Assembly (NCBI RefSeq): GCF_020519665.1 | Contig: NZ_CP084703.1 | Span: 3,472,001-3,536,000, forward strand | DNA from: Bacillus shivajii | Lineage (GTDB): Bacteria > Bacillota > Bacilli > Bacillales > Salisediminibacteriaceae | Length of the DNA stretch: 64,000 nt | Direction of reading: 5' to 3' | Shown: piece after piece, positions 36,259 through 44,694 of the stretch | Position numbering within the stretch: the first letter of the stretch is position 1 | Layout of the letters: every line of letters starts with the position of its first letter | The notes under the pieces: generated by a model | The model's database searches: none | The model's input: only the letters and a program-made list of their open reading frames with translations | Told to the model about the DNA's origin: nothing | Translations under genes and position numbers: made by a program

Positions 36259-36948
36259 TTACACCTCCAAAACATGTTCAAATAATATGAAACCAACAAC
36301 AAAGAATATAAGATTATAAGCTGCCATTAACTGCATCCATGAAAAGGCATTCGACAGACCATCCAAATCACTTAAAACAATACTCGTTGCTTGGACTGCA
36401 GCGATGATGACTGGAGTAACTAATGGGAACAGTAGGATCGGCAGTAACATCTCACTGCTTTTAGAATGTGCGGACAATGCAGCTAGTAAGGTGCCTATGC
36501 TAATAAATCCAAAAGCACCTAATACAAGAATCAAAGAGAGATAGACAATGCTTGTGCTATCTAAAACTCTAAAATCAAATAAAATAAATAACATCGGTAC
36601 AGAGACGAGTTGTACAATCAAAACGAGCACAAAATTTGCTAGGAGTTTCCCTAGAAAAACACTTGAAGGGTCAATAGGAGCAACAATAAACCCATGAATA
36701 TTATCATTCTTTTGTTCTGATAGAAACGACCTGTTTAAACCGAGAATCCCAGAAAAAATCGTTATAACCCAAACCATTCCTGGTACGAGTACTTGCACAG
36801 CTTGATTCGATGGATCAAATGCAAAGCTAAACGTTACAATGACAAGCCCGGAAAAAATAAGCATCGTCGTTAATACTTGTTTTGTTTTCCATTCAGAATA
36901 TAAATCTTTTCCCGCTATTGCTAACGCAGGCTTTAATAAATGTTTCAT
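36259..36948 (-). CDS. ccmB: Heme ABC exporter permease CcmB
   Basis: The 229-residue permease has about six transmembrane helices and family segments FSGILGLNRSFLSEQKNDNIHGFIVAPIDPSSVFLGK (near residues 60-95) and LLPILLFPLVTPVIIAA (near 165-185). With CcmA it forms the ABC unit whose ATP hydrolysis drives release of holo-CcmE. It overlaps ccmA by four bases. Confidence 0.93.
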   Translation of the reverse strand: MKHLLKPALAIAGKDLYSEWKTKQVLTTMLIFSGLVIVTFSFAFDPSNQAVQVLVPGMVWVITIFSGILGLNRSFLSEQKNDNIHGFIVAPIDPSSVFLGKLLANFVLVLIVQLVSVPMLFILFDFRVLDSTSIVYLSLILVLGAFGFISIGTLLAALSAHSKSSEMLLPILLFPLVTPVIIAAVQATSIVLSDLDGLSNAFSWMQLMAAYNLIFFVVGFILFEHVLEV

Positions 36949-37646
36949 GACAGACTCACCTGCTCATCGTAACAGTCATGCAACCAAGCCAAGTGATGAT
37001 CTACAATTGGTGAGTCCTTTACTAAGCGTCCTTTTCGTAAGATAAAAATTCTATCACACGATTCTATAACTTGTGGGAAATCATGTGTCGCCATCATAAT
37101 TGTTACTTCATTAAGTTTTAACCGTTCTAAAACAGAATTTAAGATGTGAATTGCTTGTTGATCTAATCCTGTATGCGGTTCATCTAGTAATAACACACTT
37201 GGATCATGTAATATCGCACGAGCGATTGCCAAACGTTGTACCATCCCTCTTGAAAAAGAACGGACTGGCTCATGTTTAAATAATGTTAACCCTACCTCGT
37301 CAATGAGTTCATCTACCTTTTCATCCATATTCTCAATTTGATAAAGCTTACTATAAAAGCGCAGATTTTCAATTGGAGATAAATGGTCATATAAAAAACT
37401 TTGATGCCCTAAGTAACCAATCATTCTTTGTTCATCATAATGATCTTTCTTTATTGGCTTTTCATTAATACATACTTCTCCTTCATTCGGTTTCATTAAG
37501 CCAGCAACCACTTTTAAATAAGTACTTTTCCCAGCACCATTAGGTCCAAGGATAGCGACAGCTTCCCCTTTCTGAACCGAAGTATCAACACCTTTTAAGA
37601 TCATTTTGTCACCAATTGTTTTTATCAATCTTTTCGTTTGTATCAT
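36945..37646 (-). CDS. ccmA: Heme ABC exporter ATP-binding protein CcmA
   Basis: The 233-residue ABC ATPase has Walker A in LGPNGAGKSTYLK, the signature SFSRGMVQRLAIARA, Walker B in SVLLLDEPHTGLD and a switch His in MMATHDF. The start is set at MIQTKRLIKTIGDK because AGGGG lies 7 bases before this ATG; a longer in-frame start would overlap the upstream gene. It is translationally coupled to ccmB. Confidence 0.94.
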   Translation of the reverse strand: MIQTKRLIKTIGDKMILKGVDTSVQKGEAVAILGPNGAGKSTYLKVVAGLMKPNEGEVCINEKPIKKDHYDEQRMIGYLGHQSFLYDHLSPIENLRFYSKLYQIENMDEKVDELIDEVGLTLFKHEPVRSFSRGMVQRLAIARAILHDPSVLLLDEPHTGLDQQAIHILNSVLERLKLNEVTIMMATHDFPQVIESCDRIFILRKGRLVKDSPIVDHHLAWLHDCYDEQVSLS

Positions 37647-37659
37647 GGCAAATCCCCTA

Positions 37660-38058
37660 CTATTCAAGGTATTGATTAAGCTCTTTTTTTACTTTTAAGA
37701 GATACTGTTTATACTTTTGTTCTTTATCTTCATACTCTTCTTTTTTTAGCTCACCTGATTCATACGCCTCCTCTAACTCTAATAACTTATTCATTAATAT
37801 ATTTTTTCTAGCAACTAACTCTTCAAAAGCTTTTTCCGAAGCATCCTCTTTCACTTCTTGCTCACTATTTCGCTGTTTTAATTGAAAGTAAATAAAGTAG
37901 CCAATGCCAGCTAAAATAATTAACAACAGAATACCTGTTACTAAATGTGGTTCAAAGTTTCTCAATGGAGAGTCATACCACATACGTATATGCCCTGGAT
38001 TATGAAATGAAGGGGAGGAGCGAGTAACGGCAGATAAAACCAACGGAACTACAGTCAT
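37660..38058 (-). CDS. Membrane protein with a CcmI-like helical hairpin, small
   Basis: The 132-residue protein has a possible signal/anchor at the N-terminus, a transmembrane helix near residues 40-60 and a long charged coiled coil to the end. The tail LLELEEAYESGELKKEEYED resembles the L-x(5)-Y/F-x2-G-x-[LI] helical hairpin near the N-terminus of CcmI, the apocytochrome chaperone of System I. It sits between the ccmA gene and a second protein of the same build, so both may replace CcmI. No close family name is known to me. Confidence 0.7.
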   Translation of the reverse strand: MTVVPLVLSAVTRSSPSFHNPGHIRMWYDSPLRNFEPHLVTGILLLIILAGIGYFIYFQLKQRNSEQEVKEDASEKAFEELVARKNILMNKLLELEEAYESGELKKEEYEDKEQKYKQYLLKVKKELNQYLE

Positions 38059-38059
38059 G

Positions 38060-38449
38060 TTACTCCCCCTTTCGCTTTTCTTTCATTTTTCTAAGTTCCT
38101 CTTCTACTTCTTTTTCAAGATCTAAATCAAGAACATTTACGTCACTATTAGGGAGTTCTCCCACTTTCTTTTCTATTTGCTTTTCTTTCGTTTCTTTCTC
38201 CATTTTTAATTTTTGCGCTGCTAATTTCTCATATTGACTTTTCATATGTTTATAGTCTTCTGCTGGTAATTTCCCCATATTATATTCCATTTCCAGTTCA
38301 TTTAAGGTTGCAAAAATTTGTTCCTTACTCAATTCATATAAATCGTCTTTTATATCAGTCGTTTGCCATCTTTGCTTTTTTTGTAAGAATGGCATAATGA
38401 TTAAATATCCGCACAAAGCCACAATTAAAAGACTTGTAATGTATGCCAT
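38060..38449 (-). CDS. Small CcmI-like membrane protein
   Basis: The 129-residue protein starts at MAYITSLLIVALCGYLIIMP, a single transmembrane helix; GAGG lies 11 bases before this ATG and only 2 before the alternative GTG. A cytoplasmic charged helix follows with LNELEMEYNMGKLPAEDY, matching the N-terminal membrane-plus-hairpin part of CcmI, but it lacks the large TPR part of proteobacterial CcmI. The stop is one base from the start of the next gene. It is the last gene before a 500-base repeat insertion that splits the operon. Confidence 0.72.
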   Translation of the reverse strand: MAYITSLLIVALCGYLIIMPFLQKKQRWQTTDIKDDLYELSKEQIFATLNELEMEYNMGKLPAEDYKHMKSQYEKLAAQKLKMEKETKEKQIEKKVGELPNSDVNVLDLDLEKEVEEELRKMKEKRKGE

Positions 38450-38608
38450 GTTCGCCACATCCTCATCGTTTCATATCTCCCTCATTAGATGGTTTTAAAA
38501 GAGACAAAACATTTTTTAAAATAAATTATGAGTATCCCTCTTGTTCAGAATGATCGCTTGCTATTTTGACGTCTAGGTGTGTTGATGCGCTCTGCGCGAA
38601 CTCGCTTT

Positions 38609-38809
38609 CACCTCTGGGCACAAGTGCGACATCCGCTCTAGCTTCGTTCCACTTGCGTTCGCGGTGTCTACTTTGCACCTCTGGGCACAAGTGCGACATC
38701 CGCTCTAGCTTCGTTCCACTTGCGTTCGCGGTGTCTACTTTGCACCTCTGGGCACAAGTGCGACATCCGCTCTAGCTTCGTTCCACTTGCGTTCGCGGTG
38801 TCTACTTTG
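38609..38809 (+). repeat. Three perfect tandem copies of a 67-bp unit
   Basis: Units start at 38609, 38676 and 38743, each CACCTCTGGGCACAAGTGCG ... GGTGTCTACTTTG with no differences. The unit is the same family as the single diverged copies at 5455-5560 (reverse) and 9570-9725. Identity of the three copies points to recent amplification, or to an assembly matter. Confidence 0.9.
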
Positions 38810-38905
38810 CCGCGGGCAACTCTTCATCCTCCTCGGAAAAATCACCCTGCGGGGTCTTCAGTCGTTGCTTTTCCGGCAGGAGTCTCATTCGCTCCGACCT
38901 TATCA
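38810..38905 (+). repeat. GC-rich dispersed repeat (CCTGCGGGGTCTTC / GGCAGGAGTC)
   Basis: CCGCGGGCAACTCTTCATCC, then CCTCGGAAAAATCACCCTGC, GGGGTCTTCAGTC and CCGGCAGGAGTC. From memory this resembles an intergenic repeat widespread in Bacillaceae. It follows directly on the 67-bp array. Confidence 0.7.
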
Positions 38906-38967
38906 ACCATCTTTTATAACTGTAAGATATAACCTATTCTGAACTAACGACATACTCATTAAATAAT

Positions 38968-39483
38968 TTAATAATCTTTTTTCCGTTCTTGGTCGATCAT
39001 CGAACGTAGAATCTCCTCTTCTAATTCGTCTTCTTCAGATCGCTCTGGCTCAACTTCTTCAATCATTGATGCTTCCTTTTTCGACTTATTTACCCATCTG
39101 CGGATCAACATAATAAGCCCTGCAGAAGCGACACCGAGTGTTGCAAAGGGAGTAATCCAAGCAGTTAAACTAAAACCACGTTTTTCTGGAGCTGTTAAAA
39201 TCTCCTCCCCGTATAAGTTTAAGTAATAGTTTACAATCTCCTCGTCCGTTTCCCCTTCATTTAACCTTTCTACAATCTCCTGTTTAAAAGCATCATTTAA
39301 TCCGCAACCATCCATGTTACATTCAAAATGATCTTGCCCACATCCGCACAAACATTGTAATTGCTTTGCTGTATCACGAAATTCAGGAGAGTTATAGTCA
39401 TATACTTCAACCTCTCCATTAGCCATGACAGGGAAACTAGCTACTAGGAAAAACAAAACAATGATTAGTGTCCGTTTAACCAT
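38968..39483 (-). CDS. ccmH: Cytochrome c maturation thiol protein CcmH
   Basis: The 171-residue protein has an N-terminal signal/anchor, an external redox domain and a C-terminal transmembrane helix near residues 105-125 with an acidic cytoplasmic tail. The thiol motif is in AKQLQCLCGCGQDHFECNMDGCG; the common proteobacterial form is LRCxxC, so this is a variant with extra cysteines. NYYLNLYGEEILTAPEKRGFSLTAWITPF is the strongly conserved CcmH segment. It couples to ccmF, whose stop directly precedes its ATG. Confidence 0.9.
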   Translation of the reverse strand: MVKRTLIIVLFFLVASFPVMANGEVEVYDYNSPEFRDTAKQLQCLCGCGQDHFECNMDGCGLNDAFKQEIVERLNEGETDEEIVNYYLNLYGEEILTAPEKRGFSLTAWITPFATLGVASAGLIMLIRRWVNKSKKEASMIEEVEPERSEEDELEEEILRSMIDQERKKDY

Positions 39484-41472
39484 TTAATGCACCTGCCTTT
39501 GTGGCCCTGCATACCGTGGTGTTATATTTCCGTAACGACCACCCCAAATCGCAAATAGTGACCCAATAACAAGAACATAACTGCCAATCCATATCCACTT
39601 CACTAATGGGTTCACACGAACAATAAAGGTTGCTCGTTGATCAGCTTCCCAAGAACTTAAAACAACATATAAATCTTCTCTTAATGTGCTATGAACAGCT
39701 ACTTCCGTTGAAGGTTCATCAAAGTTCGCATGAAAGATACGTTCAGGCGTAATATAGCCGATTTCCTCTCCGTCTCTTTCCATCTTCATCGTTGCAAAAA
39801 CAACATCATTTTCTCCTTCTCTTCGTTGTTGCAACCCTTCATATGTCACTTTATAGTTATCGATTTCGATCGATTCTCCAGGAGGGATCGTTTGCATACG
39901 TTCTTGGTCAAAGTTCGAACCAACAATCCCGATAGCGATAAGGGCAATCCCAATGTGAACGATATATCCTCCATACCTTCGTCGATTGCGGATCGTTAAG
40001 TTATATAACGCCGTCGGTATCGATTCTTTCGTTACCTTACGGCGTGCTTTTGTTCCTCGAATGAATTCCACTAAGTGTGTTAACAACATAAAGCTAATAA
40101 TTCCAAATGAAATAATTGGGTATGCGCCTCGAATACCAAAAATCATTAATAGTGCTGCAATAATCACACTAATAACGGCTGGAATTAAGAAGTTATCACG
40201 GATATTCTTCATCGACGAGCGCTGCCAAGCAATAAGTGGACAAACCGCCAACAAAAATAGTAACGCTAATAGAATTGGCGACATGACTGTATTAAAGAAG
40301 GGCTCTCCTACGGTAACCGTTGTTCCTCTTACCGCTTCACTAACGAGTGGGAAAACCGTTCCCCAAAACACGGCAAATGTTGCCCCTACTAAAATTAAGT
40401 TATTCATTAAAAAGCTACTTTCCTTTGAAAGGAACGACTCAAACTGACCAGTATCTTTTTTCAATAAATGATATCTGCTCATTAAAACATAAAGTGAAAT
40501 AAGGACCATAAATGCCATGAAAATAAGGAAGTAAGCACCTAAGTTCGTTTCTGAAAAGGCATGGACAGAAGTCAAGACACCACTACGTACAAGGAAAGTC
40601 CCGAATAATGTCAAGGCATAAGAGATGATAATTAAGCTTAAATTCCAGACTTTAAGCATATTTTTCCGCTCTTGAATCATCACAGAATGAAGGTAGGCAG
40701 TAACCGTTAACCAAGGCATAAAAGAAGCATTTTCTACTGGATCCCATGCCCAGTATCCTCCCCAACCTAGTTCTAGATAAGCCCACCAACCACCGATAAC
40801 ATTTCCTAACGTTAAAAACATCCACGCTAAAATGGTCCAACGACGAGTCATCTTCACCCAAAATGAGTCCATGTTTTTTATCATTAATGCTGCAATAGCA
40901 AAAGCAAACGGAACAGCTAAGCCAACATACCCAAGGTAGATTGTAATAGGATGTAAGATCATACCTGGGTCTTGCAACATTGGGTTAAGACCTCTCCCAT
41001 CTATCGGAACTTGGTCAAGTAACTCAAAAGGCTTTGTCACAAACCCTAAAATTAAGTAAAAGAAAATTGTGTTTAACAGCATAATTGAAGCAATATACGG
41101 TGTCATTGGGTTCTTTTTCATTTTCTTAGAGTAGACGACCATTGCTGTATACATCGTTAAGAAAAACGTCCAAAGTAATAATGAACCAGCATTTCCTGCC
41201 CAAAAAGCTGATAACTTATAGATTAAAGGTAATCCTGAACTCGTATTTTGATAAACGTAACTAAATTGAAATTGACTTGTTGCTAATAAAATAAATAAAA
41301 GAAGTGATGAAATACTAGCTAAAATAAAGATTCCTAATATTGCCCCTCTGCCACTATCTATAAAACGTTGGTCTTGCTTTCGTATACCAGCGACAAGTAT
41401 CACAAAGGCATAAATCGATAAAATTAAAGCTAAATAAATCGATAAATTTCCTATAATATGCAAGTTGTTCAC
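39484..41472 (-). CDS. ccmF: Cytochrome c heme lyase CcmF
   Basis: The 662-residue multi-spanning protein of the heme-handling family attaches heme to apocytochrome c. Its WWD motif is WWAYLELGWGGYWAWDPVEN near residues 230-250. The region after GTFLVRSGVLTSVHAFSE (about 290-310) and the external domain near residues 530-620 are as in CcmF. Conserved histidines flank the WWD domain (MILHPITIYLGY and others). No separate NrfE-like lyase is visible, so this enzyme may also serve the CXXCK site of NrfA. Confidence 0.95.
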   Translation of the reverse strand: MNNLHIIGNLSIYLALILSIYAFVILVAGIRKQDQRFIDSGRGAILGIFILASISSLLLFILLATSQFQFSYVYQNTSSGLPLIYKLSAFWAGNAGSLLLWTFFLTMYTAMVVYSKKMKKNPMTPYIASIMLLNTIFFYLILGFVTKPFELLDQVPIDGRGLNPMLQDPGMILHPITIYLGYVGLAVPFAFAIAALMIKNMDSFWVKMTRRWTILAWMFLTLGNVIGGWWAYLELGWGGYWAWDPVENASFMPWLTVTAYLHSVMIQERKNMLKVWNLSLIIISYALTLFGTFLVRSGVLTSVHAFSETNLGAYFLIFMAFMVLISLYVLMSRYHLLKKDTGQFESFLSKESSFLMNNLILVGATFAVFWGTVFPLVSEAVRGTTVTVGEPFFNTVMSPILLALLFLLAVCPLIAWQRSSMKNIRDNFLIPAVISVIIAALLMIFGIRGAYPIISFGIISFMLLTHLVEFIRGTKARRKVTKESIPTALYNLTIRNRRRYGGYIVHIGIALIAIGIVGSNFDQERMQTIPPGESIEIDNYKVTYEGLQQRREGENDVVFATMKMERDGEEIGYITPERIFHANFDEPSTEVAVHSTLREDLYVVLSSWEADQRATFIVRVNPLVKWIWIGSYVLVIGSLFAIWGGRYGNITPRYAGPQRQVH

Positions 41473-41498
41473 CTACTTTGTTGTATTAAGTAACACTT

Positions 41499-41942
41499 TT
41501 AATCTTCATTTTGTAAAAGCTCTCTATGAAACTCTTTATCATACTCTTCAGGATCCTTCCCTTCATATACTGAAGGACAACGAGTTTGAACACGCTCTGC
41601 TTCAAAATAATCATCTTGATTTAAGTACCCATGCACAATCACAATCACGCCATCTGAAAAATTATCTGGGCGAACCCCATGATGATAAACAGGAAGACGG
41701 TTCCCATCCTCATCTTCGATTTCAAACCTAATCTCGATATTGTCTGCATCCCAAATGATTGTTTCTTCAATTAAAAAACCTTCTGTCGTTACATAGCGAC
41801 CATCATACTGGGATGCATTTTCTAATGCTTCTGATATGTTAATTTCAGAACCACTCGAACTTGGAGTGGCAGCAACTAACAAAATCAAAATACTAACAAG
41901 AATTAAACTGCCTCCAAAGATAACCTTTGTATTTTTTTTCAA
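41499..41942 (-). CDS. ccmE: Heme chaperone CcmE, CXXXY type
   Basis: The 147-residue protein has an N-terminal membrane anchor and an OB-fold outside the membrane. The heme-attachment motif, normally HXXXY, is here RCPSVYEG, with Cys122 where the histidine should be and Tyr126 in place. CcmE proteins with this CXXXY form are known from some archaea and Desulfovibrio. YVTTEGFLIEET and GVIVIVHGYLNQDDYFEAERVQT match the family. It lies between the first operon gene and ccmF. Confidence 0.9.
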   Translation of the reverse strand: MKKNTKVIFGGSLILVSILILLVAATPSSSGSEINISEALENASQYDGRYVTTEGFLIEETIIWDADNIEIRFEIEDEDGNRLPVYHHGVRPDNFSDGVIVIVHGYLNQDDYFEAERVQTRCPSVYEGKDPEEYDKEFHRELLQNED

Positions 41943-41959
41943 TGCTTTAACCTCCCCAT

Positions 41960-42982
41960 TTACGATAAGTTAGATAATTTAGAGCGATATGTTTTTTCAT
42001 CAATGTCTCCATTTATGAACTGTTTTTTTAATCGTTTTTTCTCTAATTCTATATTTTCCCTTTTCGTTTTCTTATCTTTTCTCAACCCTTCGTCACCCGA
42101 TATTAAAGCTGTACGTTTATATCCCCGCAGACCTAAGAAAACAAATAGTCCAGCGATTACAACTGATAAACTGATCATCACGGCATTTTCTGTACTAATT
42201 AATTCAGAGTTACCAGTTGGAGGTTGTTGTGCATTATTTACTAGCCCTGCATGAACATCATCATCAGGAGGTGATTGAGTTTCTAATGCTTCTAATGTCG
42301 AAAGCATCCCTTTTTCTCTTTCATAGGAGGTTTCAAATTCAATTTGCTGTTCTGTAGATAATTGATTAAATTCAAATGCATGAACTGGAACACCGAACAT
42401 GTCAGAAATTTGATCTGCCTCTTCATTGATCGTGAAATTTTCTGCAGCATAAGGGACCATAAACATGACTCCACCTTGCTCTACAGGCCTTTGAAAATTA
42501 GTGGAGAAATCAAAAGAAACATGATGATTGTCTCCTTCTACAAACGGAGAATAGTAATATTCAATAACAAAACGGTACGTACCATTCTCATCGATCGGCT
42601 GATTCGGTTGCCACGTAACTAAACCGTTTTCTTCATCAAGGTCAAAATCTACGTCTTGGACATCACCTTCATCACTATACTCCCCAATTAAAGCGACAAA
42701 AAAGTTCGTCTCATTGGCAGGAACCACAACACTTAAATCCCCAATATAAGTTGAACCTGTGTCATTCCTTATAAGGCCGTGGTAACCGATTAACATCGCT
42801 CGCTCTTCTGACTCCCAGCTTTCTGGCGTTACATATTCGGGCATTACTTGAATACCAACTTCCTCATATGGAAGCTGATCATTCGTTACCTCTAGTCCTG
42901 CCTCAACCCCTTTTGGAACAAATAAAAACTGAGAAAAAATAAGAATACTGATTATAAACCAACGGAACACTTTATCTCTCAT
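41960..42982 (-). CDS. Membrane protein with extracellular beta domain, first gene of the ccm operon
   Basis: The 340-residue protein starts at MRDKVFRWFIIS with GAGGGGG 8 bases upstream. It has a signal peptide (about 1-27), an extracellular domain to about residue 275 with Ig-like features (ENGTYRFVIEYYYSPFVEG), one transmembrane helix (ENAVMISLSVVIAGLFVFLGLRG) and a basic cytoplasmic tail ending EKKRLKKQFINGDIDEKTYRSKL. That tail resembles the CcmI-like hairpins of two other operon proteins. I do not recognise the external domain. Its place under an FNR box suggests a role in cytochrome c assembly or electron transport. Confidence 0.7.
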   Translation of the reverse strand: MRDKVFRWFIISILIFSQFLFVPKGVEAGLEVTNDQLPYEEVGIQVMPEYVTPESWESEERAMLIGYHGLIRNDTGSTYIGDLSVVVPANETNFFVALIGEYSDEGDVQDVDFDLDEENGLVTWQPNQPIDENGTYRFVIEYYYSPFVEGDNHHVSFDFSTNFQRPVEQGGVMFMVPYAAENFTINEEADQISDMFGVPVHAFEFNQLSTEQQIEFETSYEREKGMLSTLEALETQSPPDDDVHAGLVNNAQQPPTGNSELISTENAVMISLSVVIAGLFVFLGLRGYKRTALISGDEGLRKDKKTKRENIELEKKRLKKQFINGDIDEKTYRSKLSNLS

Positions 42983-43056
42983 GGAATATTCCCCCTCAAT
43001 ACCGCTACATATGAACTTTGTATACTTTGACTTTATTATCAATACTAGCTTTTAAC

Positions 43057-43072
43057 TGTGATATTTCTCACA
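43057..43072. promoter_or_regulatory. FNR box before the ccm operon
   Basis: TGTGATATTTCTCACA is a perfect TGTGA-N6-TCACA site, centred 82 bases upstream of the first ccm operon gene. GATAATAAAGT on the minus strand follows at the place expected for a -10 element of a promoter activated from about -41. Confidence 0.8.
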
Positions 43073-43177
43073 ATTCGTGTTGGCGTTTTTGTGACAAATG
43101 TTTATACACTTTATGAATTATTTTAAGAAGGTCCTGATAACGCTTTTATGTTACATGACTACTTTTAAGCTAAAGAA

Positions 43178-43203
43178 AAGGATGACCCTTATGAGTCATC
43201 CTT
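43178..43203 (-). terminator. Terminator after nrfA
   Basis: The minus strand reads AAGGATGAC, a loop, GTCATCCTT, then TTCTTT. It separates nrfHA from the ccm operon, which has its own FNR box below it. Confidence 0.75.
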
Positions 43204-43210
43204 ACCTCTT

Positions 43211-44653
43211 TTAATTCCCTAACTCTAGAACATTTGGGAAAAAGTCATTGGTCGCATGTTCATGCTTTTTAAATGGATCCTCTTCACTGTATACATCATC
43301 TACAACTTTTTCGATCTCTCTTTCAAGCTCTTCCAAATCAACGCCTAATCTTGTTAACTCTGCAATAGCGATTTGAATAGCTTTATTCGATGCATCAGAG
43401 GAAGTTCTCATTGCATCCGCTCCACCTTGCGGATTATGGAAACCATCCGAATTTTCTGCAGCAATAATATCCCAGAACCATTGTCCTTTTCTAATATAAT
43501 GTTGCGCTTCCTCAATACGTTCTTCTTGTGCTCCTGCAGTGATCATTCGATTCACATAATAGTGAGAGCGCACGGAGTGCTCTTGCGTTTCGTGCATCGC
43601 TTCTATATGACGATCTTGAATCTCATCTACACGATCCACTAAATCTTGTACTGATTTATCACCATGACAAGATTGGCAGGAACGTTCAACATTATCCATT
43701 GGAGACGTCCAATGGTGAGAGGTGATTTTGTTTTTACCATCTGAACGTTCATAAGGCATATGACAGTCTGCACATGATACATCAGCTTTCCCGTGAGGGC
43801 CGTAACTCCATAATTCAAATTCAGGGTGTTGAGCTTTTATCATTGGAGCACCTGAAATACTATGAACCCAGTCATAATCAAAGCCTTGCTCAATCGCTTG
43901 GTTCTCCTTATACTCAAACATATCTTCAGGTTTTAAGCCGTTGTCCCAAGGGAAAGTCACCTTTTGGTTTTCTGGCTCAAAATAATATTCTACGTGACAT
44001 TGTGCACATACATAGGTTCGCATATCGTTTTTACTAGCCTCTGTCACATCGACTCCCATACGATCCATTGCATTTGTAAATGAAGGTCGTGTAATTCGCA
44101 GATCCATCGTTACAGGGTCATGACAATCGGCACAACCAATTGAAACATGTCCGTGTTCCCCTAATTCTTCTGCTTCTCCACCTTCTCCGTATGCCATCAC
44201 TCTCGGTACAATTTCTTCTTTAAAGTTCGCTCCCCAATAATCGTCTCCCATTTCATCTAACAATTTAGGAACAGCCGTACTTTTACATGTCATACATGAA
44301 CCAATTGAGTCATCATTAATACGAGCAATATTCATCGCATCTTCTAATGCGTAAGTATGTCCTCTTGTTTTGTTGTACTCCAACATAAACCCATAATTAT
44401 GAAATAATATTGGTAAATTTGGTTCGATCTCCTCTACAAACTTAGATGTAGGAGCATCACTTGGTTCCATATTTTTTAAGTAACTTTCATAATGAACCGG
44501 AAACTCATCTTTAAATGCACTATTAAGAATTTCATCGGGAGATAAATTTGTCGTTACTCTCTCTTCGCTTTCTTGGTCATCTGGACCACCACACGCTGCC
44601 ATAACAGCAATGATCAACAAAGCTGATAAAGGTAGGAAGACAAATTTCTTCAT
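43211..44653 (-). CDS. nrfA: Ammonia-forming cytochrome c nitrite reductase NrfA
   Basis: Reduces nitrite to ammonium with six electrons at the outer face of the membrane. The 480-residue pre-protein starts at MKKFVFLP and has a lipoprotein signal with lipobox MAAC, so it is lipid-anchored as expected for a Gram-positive. Five heme sites are visible: the catalytic CMTCK (lysine ligand) and four CXXCH sites, CADCH, CAQCH, CADCH and CQSCH. This CXXCK-first pattern is diagnostic of NrfA. It follows nrfH by about 40 bases and has its own terminator. Confidence 0.96.
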   Translation of the reverse strand: MKKFVFLPLSALLIIAVMAACGGPDDQESEERVTTNLSPDEILNSAFKDEFPVHYESYLKNMEPSDAPTSKFVEEIEPNLPILFHNYGFMLEYNKTRGHTYALEDAMNIARINDDSIGSCMTCKSTAVPKLLDEMGDDYWGANFKEEIVPRVMAYGEGGEAEELGEHGHVSIGCADCHDPVTMDLRITRPSFTNAMDRMGVDVTEASKNDMRTYVCAQCHVEYYFEPENQKVTFPWDNGLKPEDMFEYKENQAIEQGFDYDWVHSISGAPMIKAQHPEFELWSYGPHGKADVSCADCHMPYERSDGKNKITSHHWTSPMDNVERSCQSCHGDKSVQDLVDRVDEIQDRHIEAMHETQEHSVRSHYYVNRMITAGAQEERIEEAQHYIRKGQWFWDIIAAENSDGFHNPQGGADAMRTSSDASNKAIQIAIAELTRLGVDLEELEREIEKVVDDVYSEEDPFKKHEHATNDFFPNVLELGN

Positions 44654-44694
44654 TGATATCCCCATCCCTTTTCACCCTTTCCCCTAGCTTCTGA

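Larger units (their letters stand above)
38450..38967. other. Repeat-filled gap inside the ccm operon
   Basis: A 500-base stretch without genes, unusual in an otherwise tightly packed operon. It contains three perfect 67-bp tandem copies (38609-38809) and a second GC-rich repeat (38810-38905). Whether transcripts cross it is not known. Confidence 0.75.

Noticed and set aside
38566-38932. Open frames encoding repeated peptides in the ccm gap
   Set aside because: They are translations of the 67-bp tandem copies and the adjoining GC-rich repeat, without ribosome binding sites.
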